A stretch of DNA of 53,486 nucleotides from Tabrizicola sp. Lineage in GTDB: Bacteria > Pseudomonadota > Alphaproteobacteria > Rhodobacterales > Rhodobacteraceae. Within the stretch, counting starts at the first letter, position 1. The number at the start of each line of letters is the position of its first letter. The stretch lies in contig JALOTD010000093.1 in assembly GCA_025458105.1 (NCBI GenBank), positions 1-53,486 on the forward strand. The letters are read 5' to 3'. The position numbers and the translations under genes are program-made. The notes under the pieces are model-generated. The model was given only the letters and a program-made list of their open reading frames with translations, was not told the origin of the DNA and did not search any database. Below, one piece after another: positions 33,422 to 41,400 of the stretch.

Positions 33422-33865
33422 TCAGTTCATCGGTTCAAACATCGGCAGGCCGGAGGCCGTTTCAAGGACTTCGTCCTGGCCGACATCCCAGTGCTCGGCG
33501 ATCTTGCCGTTTTCGACACGATAGATGTCGACCACGATCAGCGGCGTCGGACCCCAGCCGGTGTAGCGGCCATGGATCGCCACCAGATCGCCCTCGGCGA
33601 TGACCATGCCGATTTCATAGGTCATGTCGGCGGGCATGTCCTTCAGCGCGTCCTTCAGCACGGCGCTGGTCGAAGCCAGCCCAGGGTTCCGCTGCATGTA
33701 GCTGTCGGCCCAGTAGCGGTCGATGGCCGTCAGGTCCTTGTTCACAAACAATTCCGTGACCGCCTTGACGACGAAATCCTTGTTGGACTCCTGCGCGAAG
33801 GCCGGGGCGGCAAGGGAGGACACGGCAAGGGCCAGCGCGAAGGTGGTGTTTCTCAGATAGGACAT
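33422..33865 (-). CDS. Secreted SnoaL/NTF2-like protein
   Basis: A 147-residue protein with a Sec signal peptide (MSYLRNTTFALALAVSSLAAPAFA) and an NTF2-like fold: FVVKAVTELFVNKDLTAIDRYW, YMQRNP, VIAEGDLVAIHGRY and VVDIYRVENGKIAEHWDV. AGGAG precedes the ATG at 33865. SnoaL-like proteins are lyases, isomerases or binding proteins for small polar aromatics and polyketides. Here it may handle the product of the neighbouring exported enzymes. No catalytic assignment is possible. Confidence 0.82.
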   Translation of the reverse strand: MSYLRNTTFALALAVSSLAAPAFAQESNKDFVVKAVTELFVNKDLTAIDRYWADSYMQRNPGLASTSAVLKDALKDMPADMTYEIGMVIAEGDLVAIHGRYTGWGPTPLIVVDIYRVENGKIAEHWDVGQDEVLETASGLPMFEPMN

Positions 33866-33903
33866 CGGGTTTCTCCTGTAATGTCGGGTTACGGTTAGGT
33901 GGT

Positions 33904-34788
33904 TCAGCTGGGGAACGCGGCGGCGACGCCGCGGTCGATGGCGAAGGCAAAGCCAAGGGCTTCGGTCCCGACCATCAACTTGGCGCGGAATTCCTCGGCA
34001 TTGGCCGAGGTGGCGCGGGCTGCTTCCCAATGGTCGAGGTAGGCGATGGTCGCGTCAAAGACGCTGGCATCGTTCGGGCTGCCCGATTTGCGATGCCCCG
34101 GGATCACCGTCTTGGCGCCGATGGCCCGCAAGGCCTCGACACTGGCGCGCAAGGGGGCGATGCCATTGGTGGTGGCGACTTCCTCCATCCACAGGTGGGT
34201 GTCGATATAGGCCACGTCGGTCGCAATCAGCGTATCCAGGCTGGGGATATGCACCGGCGTGATCAGCGCGGTGTCGCCCGCCATCGGCGGCAGAATCTCG
34301 ATCCGCTCACCTTCCAGCATCAGGTGGTCGGCGCTGAGCGCCTCGGGCAGGACAAAGCGGTCCGCAAACACGCCCGCCGGGGCGCTGCCTGCAATCTCCG
34401 CATGCATGCCGCCAAGGATCTGCGCCAGGATCGCCTGGATGTCGGTCTGCGCATAGGCCCGCGCCTGCGGGAAGCGGTCCATCAGGACGGGCAGTCCAAG
34501 GATGTGATCGGGATGCAGATGGGTGATCAGGATGCTTTCCAGCGTGCGACCCGAGGCTGCTATCATGTCGGCCAGGAGGCCAGCGTTGCCAGCGGTGAAC
34601 TGCGCGTCGATCAGCACTGCCGACTTTTCGCCCAGGACAACGACGCTGTCGACAAGGAGCCCCGCTTCATCCGAAGTGAAAAGCTCGGTCCCCGAGGCTG
34701 CGGCTTGGGCAAGACCCGGCCACAAGGTCGCAGAGGCCCCGGTCGCAGCTGCCGTCTTCAGCAGCGTTCGGCGGTTCAAGAGCTCCAT
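33904..34788 (-). CDS. Tat-exported MBL-fold metallo-hydrolase
   Basis: A 294-residue protein with a twin-arginine leader (LNRRTLLKTAAATGASATLW) and the metallo-beta-lactamase signature THLHPDH near residue 92, further ligands in IPGHRKSG and the Asp in ATDVAYIDTH. It hydrolyses an unknown ester, lactone or thioester in the periplasm. It is first in a minus-strand operon with the SnoaL-like and intradiol genes and divergent from HxlR. Its C-terminal FGFAFAIDRGVAAAF resembles no domain I recognise. Confidence 0.85.
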   Translation of the reverse strand: MELLNRRTLLKTAAATGASATLWPGLAQAAASGTELFTSDEAGLLVDSVVVLGEKSAVLIDAQFTAGNAGLLADMIAASGRTLESILITHLHPDHILGLPVLMDRFPQARAYAQTDIQAILAQILGGMHAEIAGSAPAGVFADRFVLPEALSADHLMLEGERIEILPPMAGDTALITPVHIPSLDTLIATDVAYIDTHLWMEEVATTNGIAPLRASVEALRAIGAKTVIPGHRKSGSPNDASVFDATIAYLDHWEAARATSANAEEFRAKLMVGTEALGFAFAIDRGVAAAFPS

Positions 34789-34806
34789 GCAGTTTCCTTT
34801 TCATGT

Positions 34807-34827
34807 CTGGTATATTTTTGATACCAG
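34807..34827. promoter_or_regulatory. Inverted repeat, candidate HxlR operator
   Basis: CTGGTAT-N7-ATACCAG is a perfect seven-base inverted repeat in the AT-rich gap between the divergent MBL and HxlR genes, 18 bases before the MBL start. HxlR proteins bind as dimers to such dyads. Confidence 0.65.
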
Positions 34828-34906
34828 CAATCTATTAGATGATTTAGGGTTGGAAAAGGAGGCACCATTTGGTAACCATGGCCTTCAACGATCACAGTAC
34901 CGCGAG

Positions 34907-35296
34907 ATGGCCATGTCCCTTGACGACGCGCACGAACCGCACCGGATTTCGTTTGACCCGGCCACTTGCCCCGTGCGGCAGGTGCTGGACGGGGTCAGCG
35001 ACAAATGGTCGATCCTGGTGATGGCGGCCTTGTCGATGTCATCGCGGCGGTTTTCGGAACTGCGCCGCGACATCCCCGATGTGTCGCAGAAGATGCTGAC
35101 CCACACGCTGCGCAAGCTGGAGCGAGACGGGCTCCTGGAGCGGATCGTGACCCCGACCGCCCCGCCGCGGGTGGATTATCGGCTGCGGCCCTTGGGCGAA
35201 AGCCTGTTCGTGCGGCTCTCCAGCATGGCGCGCTGGGTCATTGAAAACCGGGCCGAGATTGATGCGGCCCGGGCCGAGTTTGACGCGCGGAAATGA
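34907..35296 (+). CDS. HxlR-family transcriptional regulator
   Basis: A 129-residue winged-helix protein. The HxlR hallmark is clear: CPVRQVLDGVSDKWSILVMAAL (redox or aldehyde-responsive Cys near residue 21), RRFSELRRDIPDVSQKMLTHTLRKLERDGLLER and the wing. The start at 34907 is followed by a second in-frame ATG two codons on (34913); both lack a strong ribosome binding site. It probably regulates the divergent operon of exported proteins in response to an electrophile such as a quinone or aldehyde, as known for other members. Confidence 0.88.
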   Translation: MAMSLDDAHEPHRISFDPATCPVRQVLDGVSDKWSILVMAALSMSSRRFSELRRDIPDVSQKMLTHTLRKLERDGLLERIVTPTAPPRVDYRLRPLGESLFVRLSSMARWVIENRAEIDAARAEFDARK

Positions 35297-35311
35297 TCTG
35301 ACCACGGGTCC

Positions 35312-35348
35312 GGTGCGGAATTGCTGGCGCGGCTGACCAGGCCGCACC
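35312..35348. terminator. Convergent-gene hairpin
   Basis: GGTGCGG (35312-35318) pairs with CCGCACC (35342-35348), with an inner CTGG/CCAG stem. It lies between the convergent HxlR and oxidase genes and could terminate both. No T tract is present. Confidence 0.45.
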
Positions 35349-35358
35349 AGCATATCGC

Positions 35359-36942
35359 TTACAGACCTCGGCCGCGATACTTCTTGCCCCAGATGCCGGA
35401 TTTGCCCGGAGCCATGATCGAATTGGGGTCAAGCGCATCCTTGATCGCCTCGTGGAAGTTGAGCAGCGCGCCGTCCCCCCAGTTGAACGTGGCCATCACG
35501 TCATCCATCAGGGCATTGTGCGTGCGGTATTCGCCATAGCCTGCGGCAGCGGCCTCCTTGATCAGCAACCGCATCAGGTCCAGCGTTTCCTTCCGGTCCG
35601 ATTGCTTCGACTTGTCATAAAGGAACAGGCAGATGTGGTGCATCTCGCGCAGGCCGATGATGAATTGCGCGGCATAGTCCTTGTTGAACTGGTCCGATCG
35701 GGCCTTGACCATGGTGGACTGCCGCATGGCATCGGCCCCGTCCACAGCCGAGATCGGCGAGAAGGACACATGCGCGCCGTGGGGCAGCCAATCCATCAGC
35801 TTCATCTCGTCCAGGGACGGGATGCCGTTGTTGATCTTGTGCCGGTCCTGCAGCACATGGGCACCGCGGTCGCCATTATCCTCGGTCCGGTCGCGGTTGG
35901 TAAAGAACTTCGCCCCCGGAATCTGACCAAAGACCTGCTGGATGATGCCCCAGGCCATCTGGATCATCTCTTCCGGGCCATAGAGCGTGCCGTAGAAGTT
36001 CCAGTAGCCCAGGTTCAGCGCCGCCTTCATCTTTTCGATGGACTCGGCGGTCAGTGGGCCTGGGTCGTCCTGCCATTCCGTGCGCTTGGACACCACGCCC
36101 GCATCAAGGATGATGTTGCGCACCACCGGCACGTTCTGGATTGGGAACATGTTGATGCGCAGGGGCAGCATCGTGTCCATGATCGCGCCAAGGTCTTCCT
36201 CGCGGTCGAAGGTGACCAGATAGGTCATCGAGGCAGGGGGGCGTTGCATCAGGCCAATGCCCATCTTGGTCACGATGCCAAGGTTGGACTGGGTGAACAG
36301 TCCATCGGGATAGGGACCAAAGCCGTAGGGAAAGAGTTGCCAGGTGTTCGACCCCGGCACGGCCCCCATCCCTGTCCGCATGATGCGACCCGTGGGCAGC
36401 ACCACCTCCAGCCCCGTCTGCCACATGAAATGGTCGCCGTAAGGCGTGTAGCCCACGCCGCGTTCCAGCGTGTTGCCGACGATCGAGCCCCAGCCCAGAT
36501 CGGGCGTGTCGATCATTAGGATGGAATTGGTGGCCTTCAGATGATTGGCCAGATCGAAATAGGTGACACCCGGTTCCACCAGCGCATAACCAAACTTCTC
36601 GTTCACTTCGAGGATGCGGTTCATCCGGCGGCCCATGTCCACCACCGCTGCCCCCTTCAGGCGGGGCGATTTGCCACCGTAACCGTTGTTCTGACCGGTC
36701 GAGATCGGCGACAGAGGCAGGCCGAATTCATTGGCGATGGCGACGATGGTCTGCACATCCTCGGGCGAGCCTGGGTAAAGCACAACGCTGGGCGCGTTGT
36801 TCTGCGATGGCTCCAGCGGGTAAAGATCGATGTAGCCTGAAAGTGTCTCAAGATCCGAGACGACATTGTCTGCCCCAAGCGCCTTGACCAGCTTTGCCAG
36901 CGCCCGGTCAAAGACGGCGGCATCCATATCCTCCCATTTCAC
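35359..36942 (-). CDS. Vanillyl-alcohol/eugenol oxidase-type FAD flavoprotein (4-cresol dehydrogenase family)
   Basis: A 527-residue VAO-family flavoenzyme strikingly like vanillyl alcohol oxidase. It has the PP-loop ISTGQNNGYGG, PDLGWGSIVGNTLERGVGYTPYGDH with the Asp equivalent to VAO Asp170, LREMHHI containing the His422 equivalent that carries covalent FAD, GEYRTH with the Tyr503-Arg504 pair, and the terminal LDPNSIMAPGKSGIW. It oxidises 4-alkyl- or 4-hydroxymethyl-phenols such as vanillyl alcohol or eugenol, giving vanillin or coniferyl alcohol. Electrons may go to O2 or a cytochrome. Start is GTG at 36942; ATG 36927 is possible. The dehydrogenases at 42813-45412 would take the products. 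Confidence 0.9.
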   Translation of the reverse strand: MKWEDMDAAVFDRALAKLVKALGADNVVSDLETLSGYIDLYPLEPSQNNAPSVVLYPGSPEDVQTIVAIANEFGLPLSPISTGQNNGYGGKSPRLKGAAVVDMGRRMNRILEVNEKFGYALVEPGVTYFDLANHLKATNSILMIDTPDLGWGSIVGNTLERGVGYTPYGDHFMWQTGLEVVLPTGRIMRTGMGAVPGSNTWQLFPYGFGPYPDGLFTQSNLGIVTKMGIGLMQRPPASMTYLVTFDREEDLGAIMDTMLPLRINMFPIQNVPVVRNIILDAGVVSKRTEWQDDPGPLTAESIEKMKAALNLGYWNFYGTLYGPEEMIQMAWGIIQQVFGQIPGAKFFTNRDRTEDNGDRGAHVLQDRHKINNGIPSLDEMKLMDWLPHGAHVSFSPISAVDGADAMRQSTMVKARSDQFNKDYAAQFIIGLREMHHICLFLYDKSKQSDRKETLDLMRLLIKEAAAAGYGEYRTHNALMDDVMATFNWGDGALLNFHEAIKDALDPNSIMAPGKSGIWGKKYRGRGL

Positions 36943-37092
36943 GGTGCGGTGGTGGTCTTCCGAGCCCGGCCTTCCTTACGTCGCGGATGATTCTTCACAA
37001 AGGCTCAAACGTATACCAACGCTAGATCAGAAACCAATATTGCCCAATAAGGCACTTTTCAGTAACCGACCCAAGGACCGAGCGCCGGGGTG

Positions 37093-37941
37093 TCAGGCAG
37101 CTTGAGCAGCAGAAATACGCGTCATGAAATCGTGGAGAGCCTTGTTGACCGCTTCCGGCTTTTCGATCTGCGGGGTGTGGCCGCAGTCTTCCAGCACGAT
37201 CAATGTCGCGTTCCGTGCCAGTCTTGCGGCTTCTTCGCTGTGCTTCAGCGGCAAAACGGCGTCCTGGCGCCCGTGCAGGATAAGCATCGGCACATCCAGC
37301 GTGGACAGAAGCTTGTGGCTGGGTGCCCAGGCTGATTTCCGTTGTCCGAAGACGTTTGTCGTGGCGCGCAGGGTGGCGAGGAACGCGGTTGCACCCCCCT
37401 TCTTGAACTGGTTGCGCAGCAGGTCATCGTACAGATCGCCGCTGACACAGCCTTTGTCTTTCACAATCGCCGACAGCATCAGATCGACGCCCTTCTGACT
37501 GGGCTTGTTCATCACCTCGCCCAGAAACGGCAGGGTCATCATGCGGAAGGCCGGAAACACCTCTCGCCCCAGCGAGGCGGAATTGGCCAGAACCACCCCC
37601 TTGACGCGCCCCGGGGCCAGACCCGCAACCCGCAGCGACAAGGCCCCACCCATCGAATTCCCCGCCGCGATGAACTGGTCCAATCTCAGCGCATCGGCAA
37701 AGGCCAGAAGCCAACGAGCATAGCTTTCCCAGTCTTCGGTCTTGCCGGTCAGACCTGACAGCCCGTGGTTCGGCGCGTCCCAGGCGATGATCCGATGGGT
37801 TCCCCCCAAATCAGCCAGTTGCGCCGACCAAAGCTCCAGCGAGCCCGCAATCCCATGGCTCAGCACGATGGGCAGGCCCGGACCGCCGCTGTCGCGATAG
37901 CGGATCCTGAGGCCGGAAACATCGATGTACCGGTCAGCCAT
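37093..37941 (-). CDS. Alpha/beta hydrolase (meta-cleavage/3-oxoadipate enol-lactonase-like)
   Basis: A 282-residue alpha/beta hydrolase: VLSHGIAGSLELW (oxyanion loop), AAGNSMGGALSLRVA (nucleophile Ser near residue 102), LILHGRQDAVLPL (acid) and LEDCGHTPQIEKPE (His). The start at 37941 is supported by GGGAG five bases upstream and by overlap with the livM stop. It belongs to the transporter operon of the second Liv cassette, so it may hydrolyse an imported aromatic ester or a pathway thioester. The substrate is not predictable. Confidence 0.85.
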   Translation of the reverse strand: MADRYIDVSGLRIRYRDSGGPGLPIVLSHGIAGSLELWSAQLADLGGTHRIIAWDAPNHGLSGLTGKTEDWESYARWLLAFADALRLDQFIAAGNSMGGALSLRVAGLAPGRVKGVVLANSASLGREVFPAFRMMTLPFLGEVMNKPSQKGVDLMLSAIVKDKGCVSGDLYDDLLRNQFKKGGATAFLATLRATTNVFGQRKSAWAPSHKLLSTLDVPMLILHGRQDAVLPLKHSEEAARLARNATLIVLEDCGHTPQIEKPEAVNKALHDFMTRISAAQAA

Positions 37942-37943
37942 CG

Positions 37944-38933
37944 TCACTCCCTCAGACGCAGCCGCTTGCGCAAGGACAAGGGTTCATCCCGCCCCCGGTC
38001 CAGCCAGAGGCCCACCAACCCGCGCGGGAGGTAAAGGGCGAAGAGGATCGCCACGATCCCGATGCCCGCCAGATACCAGGCCCCGAAGTCGCCAAAGATT
38101 TCCTGCAGGGCAAAGAACAGAAGCGCGCCAAGGATCGGCCCGATGAAGGTGCCGATGCCGCCAACGAGCACCATGAACAGCATGAAGACCGACCATTGCA
38201 CGCCAAAGGACGTGCGGGGCTGAAAGGTAATGGCCGACGCCAGCCAGAGCGCACCGGCCAGAGCGCAGCCAACCGAGGCGATGATGTAGATCCGCTGCTT
38301 GACCTGAAAGGTCGAGATCCCGATGGAGGCAGCGGCGTCCTCGTCATCCCGGATCGCCTGGCTTTCCGCGCCGATCCGGCGCTGCAGCAGAACCCACGTG
38401 CCCCCCACCATCACGACCATGCTGCCCAGGGACAGAAGATACAGCACCATGCGGCGCAGATCGGGGTCATAGGCATTCAGTGCCAGCAGCGAGGTGCCGG
38501 TTTCCCCCTGCACGATCGGATCGAACATCACGATGGACCGGATGGTTTCGGCGATCACCCAGGTGGCCACGGCGAACTCACCCGCCTTCATGCGCAGCAT
38601 GAACCACGACAAGGCCCAGGCCACGACACCCGTCAGGGCAGCGGCCAGAAAGATCGTCGGAAAAGGTGGCAGGCCTGCCTCGACCAGCCGGACCAGGGCA
38701 TAGCCCCCCAGACCGATGAACGCTTGTTGGCCAACCGACACCAGCCCGGCATAGCCCGCCAGCAGGTTCCACATCACGGCGAACATCACCAGGATGAAGA
38801 GGTAGATCAGCTTGTCGACGATCAGTGCGGACCCAAGCCAGGGCAAAGTGACAAGCGCCAGAAGGACGATTCCGACAAGGACCAAGAGCCTGCGGTCCGA
38901 TGCCGCCATGGGCAGGGTTTGGGCGGGTGTCAT
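37944..38933 (-). CDS. livM: ABC transporter permease LivM
   Basis: A 329-residue permease with about nine to ten membrane helices and the LivM pattern (VMWNLLAGYAGLVSVGQQAFIGLGGYAL, IRDDEDAAASIGIS, FMLFMVLVGGIGTFIGPILGALLF). It forms the membrane channel with LivH, whose stop overlaps its start by four bases. It is part of a complete Liv-type importer (37944-42708) associated with the phenol oxidase and aryl-alcohol/aldehyde dehydrogenases, so the ligand is probably an aromatic compound. Confidence 0.94.
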   Translation of the reverse strand: MTPAQTLPMAASDRRLLVLVGIVLLALVTLPWLGSALIVDKLIYLFILVMFAVMWNLLAGYAGLVSVGQQAFIGLGGYALVRLVEAGLPPFPTIFLAAALTGVVAWALSWFMLRMKAGEFAVATWVIAETIRSIVMFDPIVQGETGTSLLALNAYDPDLRRMVLYLLSLGSMVVMVGGTWVLLQRRIGAESQAIRDDEDAAASIGISTFQVKQRIYIIASVGCALAGALWLASAITFQPRTSFGVQWSVFMLFMVLVGGIGTFIGPILGALLFFALQEIFGDFGAWYLAGIGIVAILFALYLPRGLVGLWLDRGRDEPLSLRKRLRLRE

Positions 38934-39856
38934 GCTTGGCTCCGCGACAGGTCAGGTTTGTTGAAGACAGCCTTAAGGGCCGCACGCCAGCCGCCCCGCT
39001 CGGACGCGGCGACGTGCATCAGCCGCCAGCCGAGCACGGCCAGAAACACCAGATGCCCCGCGAGGATAGAGATCTGCGGCGAGATCAGCGCGCCCAGTGC
39101 CTGCACCACGCCCAACACGATCCCGCCGATCAGCGTGCCGCGCAGCGACCCGATCCCGCCGATCACTACCGCCTCGAAGGCAAAGATCAGCATCATCGGC
39201 CCGGAAAACGGCGTCACCTGCGCCCGCATCGCCAGAAAGATCCCGGCAAGCCCTGCCAGCGCCACGGCAATGGCTGCTGCCCAGCGGTGCACCTTGCGCG
39301 GATCGACGCCGCACAGGCTGGCCGCTTCGGCGTCGGTCGACGTGGACCGCACCGCGCGGCCAAAGGCCGTCCGCGTCAAGAGCAGATGCAACGACCCCAG
39401 CACGAGGACAGCAGTGGCAAACATGTAGACGGGCAACTGGCCGACAATGATGCCACCGGGCAGTTGCCAACTGGACCAGGACAGGTTGCCGATATGCGCG
39501 CCCAACGATTGCGTGTTCGACCCAAAAGCTGCGAACATGCCGTTCTGCAGCGCAGCCCCAAGGCCGATGGTTGTCAGGATCGGGATCAGGAACCCGCCGG
39601 CCAGCGCGCGCTCAAAGATGAAGCGCTGCATCAGCCAGCCAAGCGCCGCCATGCCGATCAGGGTGATCACGATGGCCAGCGGCACGACGACGCCTGCGCT
39701 TTGCACCAGCCAAAGTGACCCGAGCGCGCCCAGCACCGCCATATCGCCATGGGCCAGGTTGATGAACCGCACGACACCGAACATCAGCGACAGGCCCGCC
39801 GCAAGGACGGCATAATAGCCGCCCAAGAGGATGCCCTGGATCAGACTGTCAAGCAT
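38930..39856 (-). CDS. livH: ABC transporter permease LivH
   Basis: A 308-residue permease: MLDSLIQGILLGGYYAVLAAGLSLMFGVVRFINLAHGDMAV and VIGGIGSLRGTLIGGIVLGVVQALGALI. The start at 39856 follows GAGGAG by seven bases; upstream ATG 39895 would extend far into livF. It is paralogous to the LivH at the left edge of the window but clearly diverged. Eight bases overlap the livF stop. Confidence 0.93.
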   Translation of the reverse strand: MLDSLIQGILLGGYYAVLAAGLSLMFGVVRFINLAHGDMAVLGALGSLWLVQSAGVVVPLAIVITLIGMAALGWLMQRFIFERALAGGFLIPILTTIGLGAALQNGMFAAFGSNTQSLGAHIGNLSWSSWQLPGGIIVGQLPVYMFATAVLVLGSLHLLLTRTAFGRAVRSTSTDAEAASLCGVDPRKVHRWAAAIAVALAGLAGIFLAMRAQVTPFSGPMMLIFAFEAVVIGGIGSLRGTLIGGIVLGVVQALGALISPQISILAGHLVFLAVLGWRLMHVAASERGGWRAALKAVFNKPDLSRSQA

Positions 39857-40586
39857 GGCTCGGCTCCTCGGCCTTGTGGATGCCGAAGTAGGCATCCGTG
39901 ATCTGCTGGCGGCTCAGGGTGGCAGGCGTGCCGTCAAGCTCCAGCACGCCTTCGGCGATGCAGATCAGGCGGCTGGCAAAGCCCATCGCACGGGTCAGGT
40001 CCTGTTCCACCACGATCAGGGTCACTTGACCTTTCAGCCCGGCCAGAGATTCATAAAGCCCTTCGACCGCAGCAGGCGACAGACCCAGCGAGACCTCGTC
40101 CAGAAGGATGACCGAAGGGTTGGAGATCAGCGCCCGACCGATCGCCACTGCCTGCCGCTGACCGCCTGAAAGACCGCCTGCAAGCCTGCCCAGGAGTGGG
40201 GTCAGTTGCGGAAAGGCGTCGCAGACGGTGGAAAGCGTCCAGTCTCCCTTGCGGCCGTTCTCGGCGGCAATCATCAGGTTTTCCGCAACCGTCATGTCGC
40301 CAAAGAGGCGGCGGCCTTCGGGTGACAGCGCAATTCCTGCCTTCACACGCTCATGCGCGGGCATGGTAGTGACCGGCGCGCCGTGCAGCAGAATGCCGCC
40401 TTCGGCCACCGGATGCAGACCCGCGATCATGCGCATCAGCGTGGTCTTTCCCGCGCCATTTGCCCCGATCACGGCCAGCACTTCGTTGGGCTCGACCGTC
40501 AGGGACAGGCCCTTGATCGCCTGCAACTGCCCGTGGCGACCAACAAGGTCGGTCAATGTCAAGGCTGGTTTCTGGGCTGAGGTCAT
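39849..40586 (-). CDS. livF: ABC transporter ATP-binding protein LivF
   Basis: A 245-residue ATPase with Walker A GANGAGKTT, ALSPEGRRLFGDMTVAENL, signature LSGGQRQAVAIG, Walker B VILLDEVSLGL and IVVEQDLTRAM. It is the second LivF of the window. Its start overlaps the livG stop (ATGA at 40583-40586), so ATPases are made stoichiometrically. Confidence 0.94.
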   Translation of the reverse strand: MTSAQKPALTLTDLVGRHGQLQAIKGLSLTVEPNEVLAVIGANGAGKTTLMRMIAGLHPVAEGGILLHGAPVTTMPAHERVKAGIALSPEGRRLFGDMTVAENLMIAAENGRKGDWTLSTVCDAFPQLTPLLGRLAGGLSGGQRQAVAIGRALISNPSVILLDEVSLGLSPAAVEGLYESLAGLKGQVTLIVVEQDLTRAMGFASRLICIAEGVLELDGTPATLSRQQITDAYFGIHKAEEPSHA

Positions 40587-41326
40587 TCCGGGCTGCTCCC
40601 CAGATATGCGCGTTGTACTTCGGGGTGGGCCATCACATCGCGGGGGTCGCCCTGGGCCAACACCCGCCCCTCGGCCATGCAGACCAGCCGCGTGACCACA
40701 CGCAGTAGCGCGTGCAGGATGTGTTCGATCCAGACCACCGTCAGACCATCCGCCTGCAGGCTGCGGATCAGATCCACCAGCGCCACCAGTTCCGCCTCGG
40801 TCAGGCCACCGCCGATTTCATCCAGCAGGATGACGTTTGGCTGTGTGGCCAGCGCGCGCGCGACCTCAAGCCGCTTGCGGTCCAAGAGGCCGAGTGCCGC
40901 AGCCGGGCGGTTCGCCAAAGGCATCAGACCCGTCCGACGTAATATGTCCGCAGCTTCTGCGGTGGCCCGTGTCTGGTCCATCCCCGCACCCGCGCGGGCA
41001 GCGACATGGACGTTCTCGAAAACCGTCATCCCCAGAAAGGGCTTCGGCACCTGATGGGTACGGGCCAGTCCCAACCGGCAACGTTCGGCGGCAGACGTGC
41101 CGGAAAGGTCGCGCCCGCCAAGCTGAATGGCCCCGGAACTGACCGGAAACGACCCGGCAAGCGCGCCGAACAGCGTGGTCTTGCCCGCGCCGTTCGGCCC
41201 GACAACGCCGACGGCCTCACCCGGCATGACATGAAAATCGACGTCGAACAGCACCTTCAGCGCGCCGAAGGATTTATTCACTCCCTTGGCCCTGAGAATG
41301 GGTTCGACCGTCATGGCTGGCATCAT
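40583..41326 (-). CDS. livG: ABC transporter ATP-binding protein LivG
   Basis: A 247-residue ATPase with Walker A GPNGAGKTT, LARTHQVPKPFLGMTVFENV, Walker B VILLDEIGGGLTEAE and IEHILHALLRVVTRLVCMAEG. Several candidate starts exist (41326, 41323, 41314); 41326 is given. A strong hairpin lies between the binding-protein gene and this start, which probably lowers expression relative to the binding protein. Confidence 0.93.
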   Translation of the reverse strand: MMPAMTVEPILRAKGVNKSFGALKVLFDVDFHVMPGEAVGVVGPNGAGKTTLFGALAGSFPVSSGAIQLGGRDLSGTSAAERCRLGLARTHQVPKPFLGMTVFENVHVAARAGAGMDQTRATAEAADILRRTGLMPLANRPAAALGLLDRKRLEVARALATQPNVILLDEIGGGLTEAELVALVDLIRSLQADGLTVVWIEHILHALLRVVTRLVCMAEGRVLAQGDPRDVMAHPEVQRAYLGSSPE

Positions 41327-41364
41327 CACGCGCTTCGTTCCTTTCTGTCCGCACGCAGAGAATG

Positions 41365-41387
41365 GGGGCGGGTTTCGCACCCGCCCC
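41365..41387 (-). other. GC hairpin between binding-protein gene and livG
   Basis: ACCCGCCCC and GGGGCGGGT form a perfect nine-pair stem around a five-base loop, 13 bases after the binding-protein stop. It is typical of the stem that stabilises or attenuates transcripts behind highly expressed binding-protein genes. Confidence 0.6.
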
Positions 41388-41400
41388 GTCTTGAATCAGC

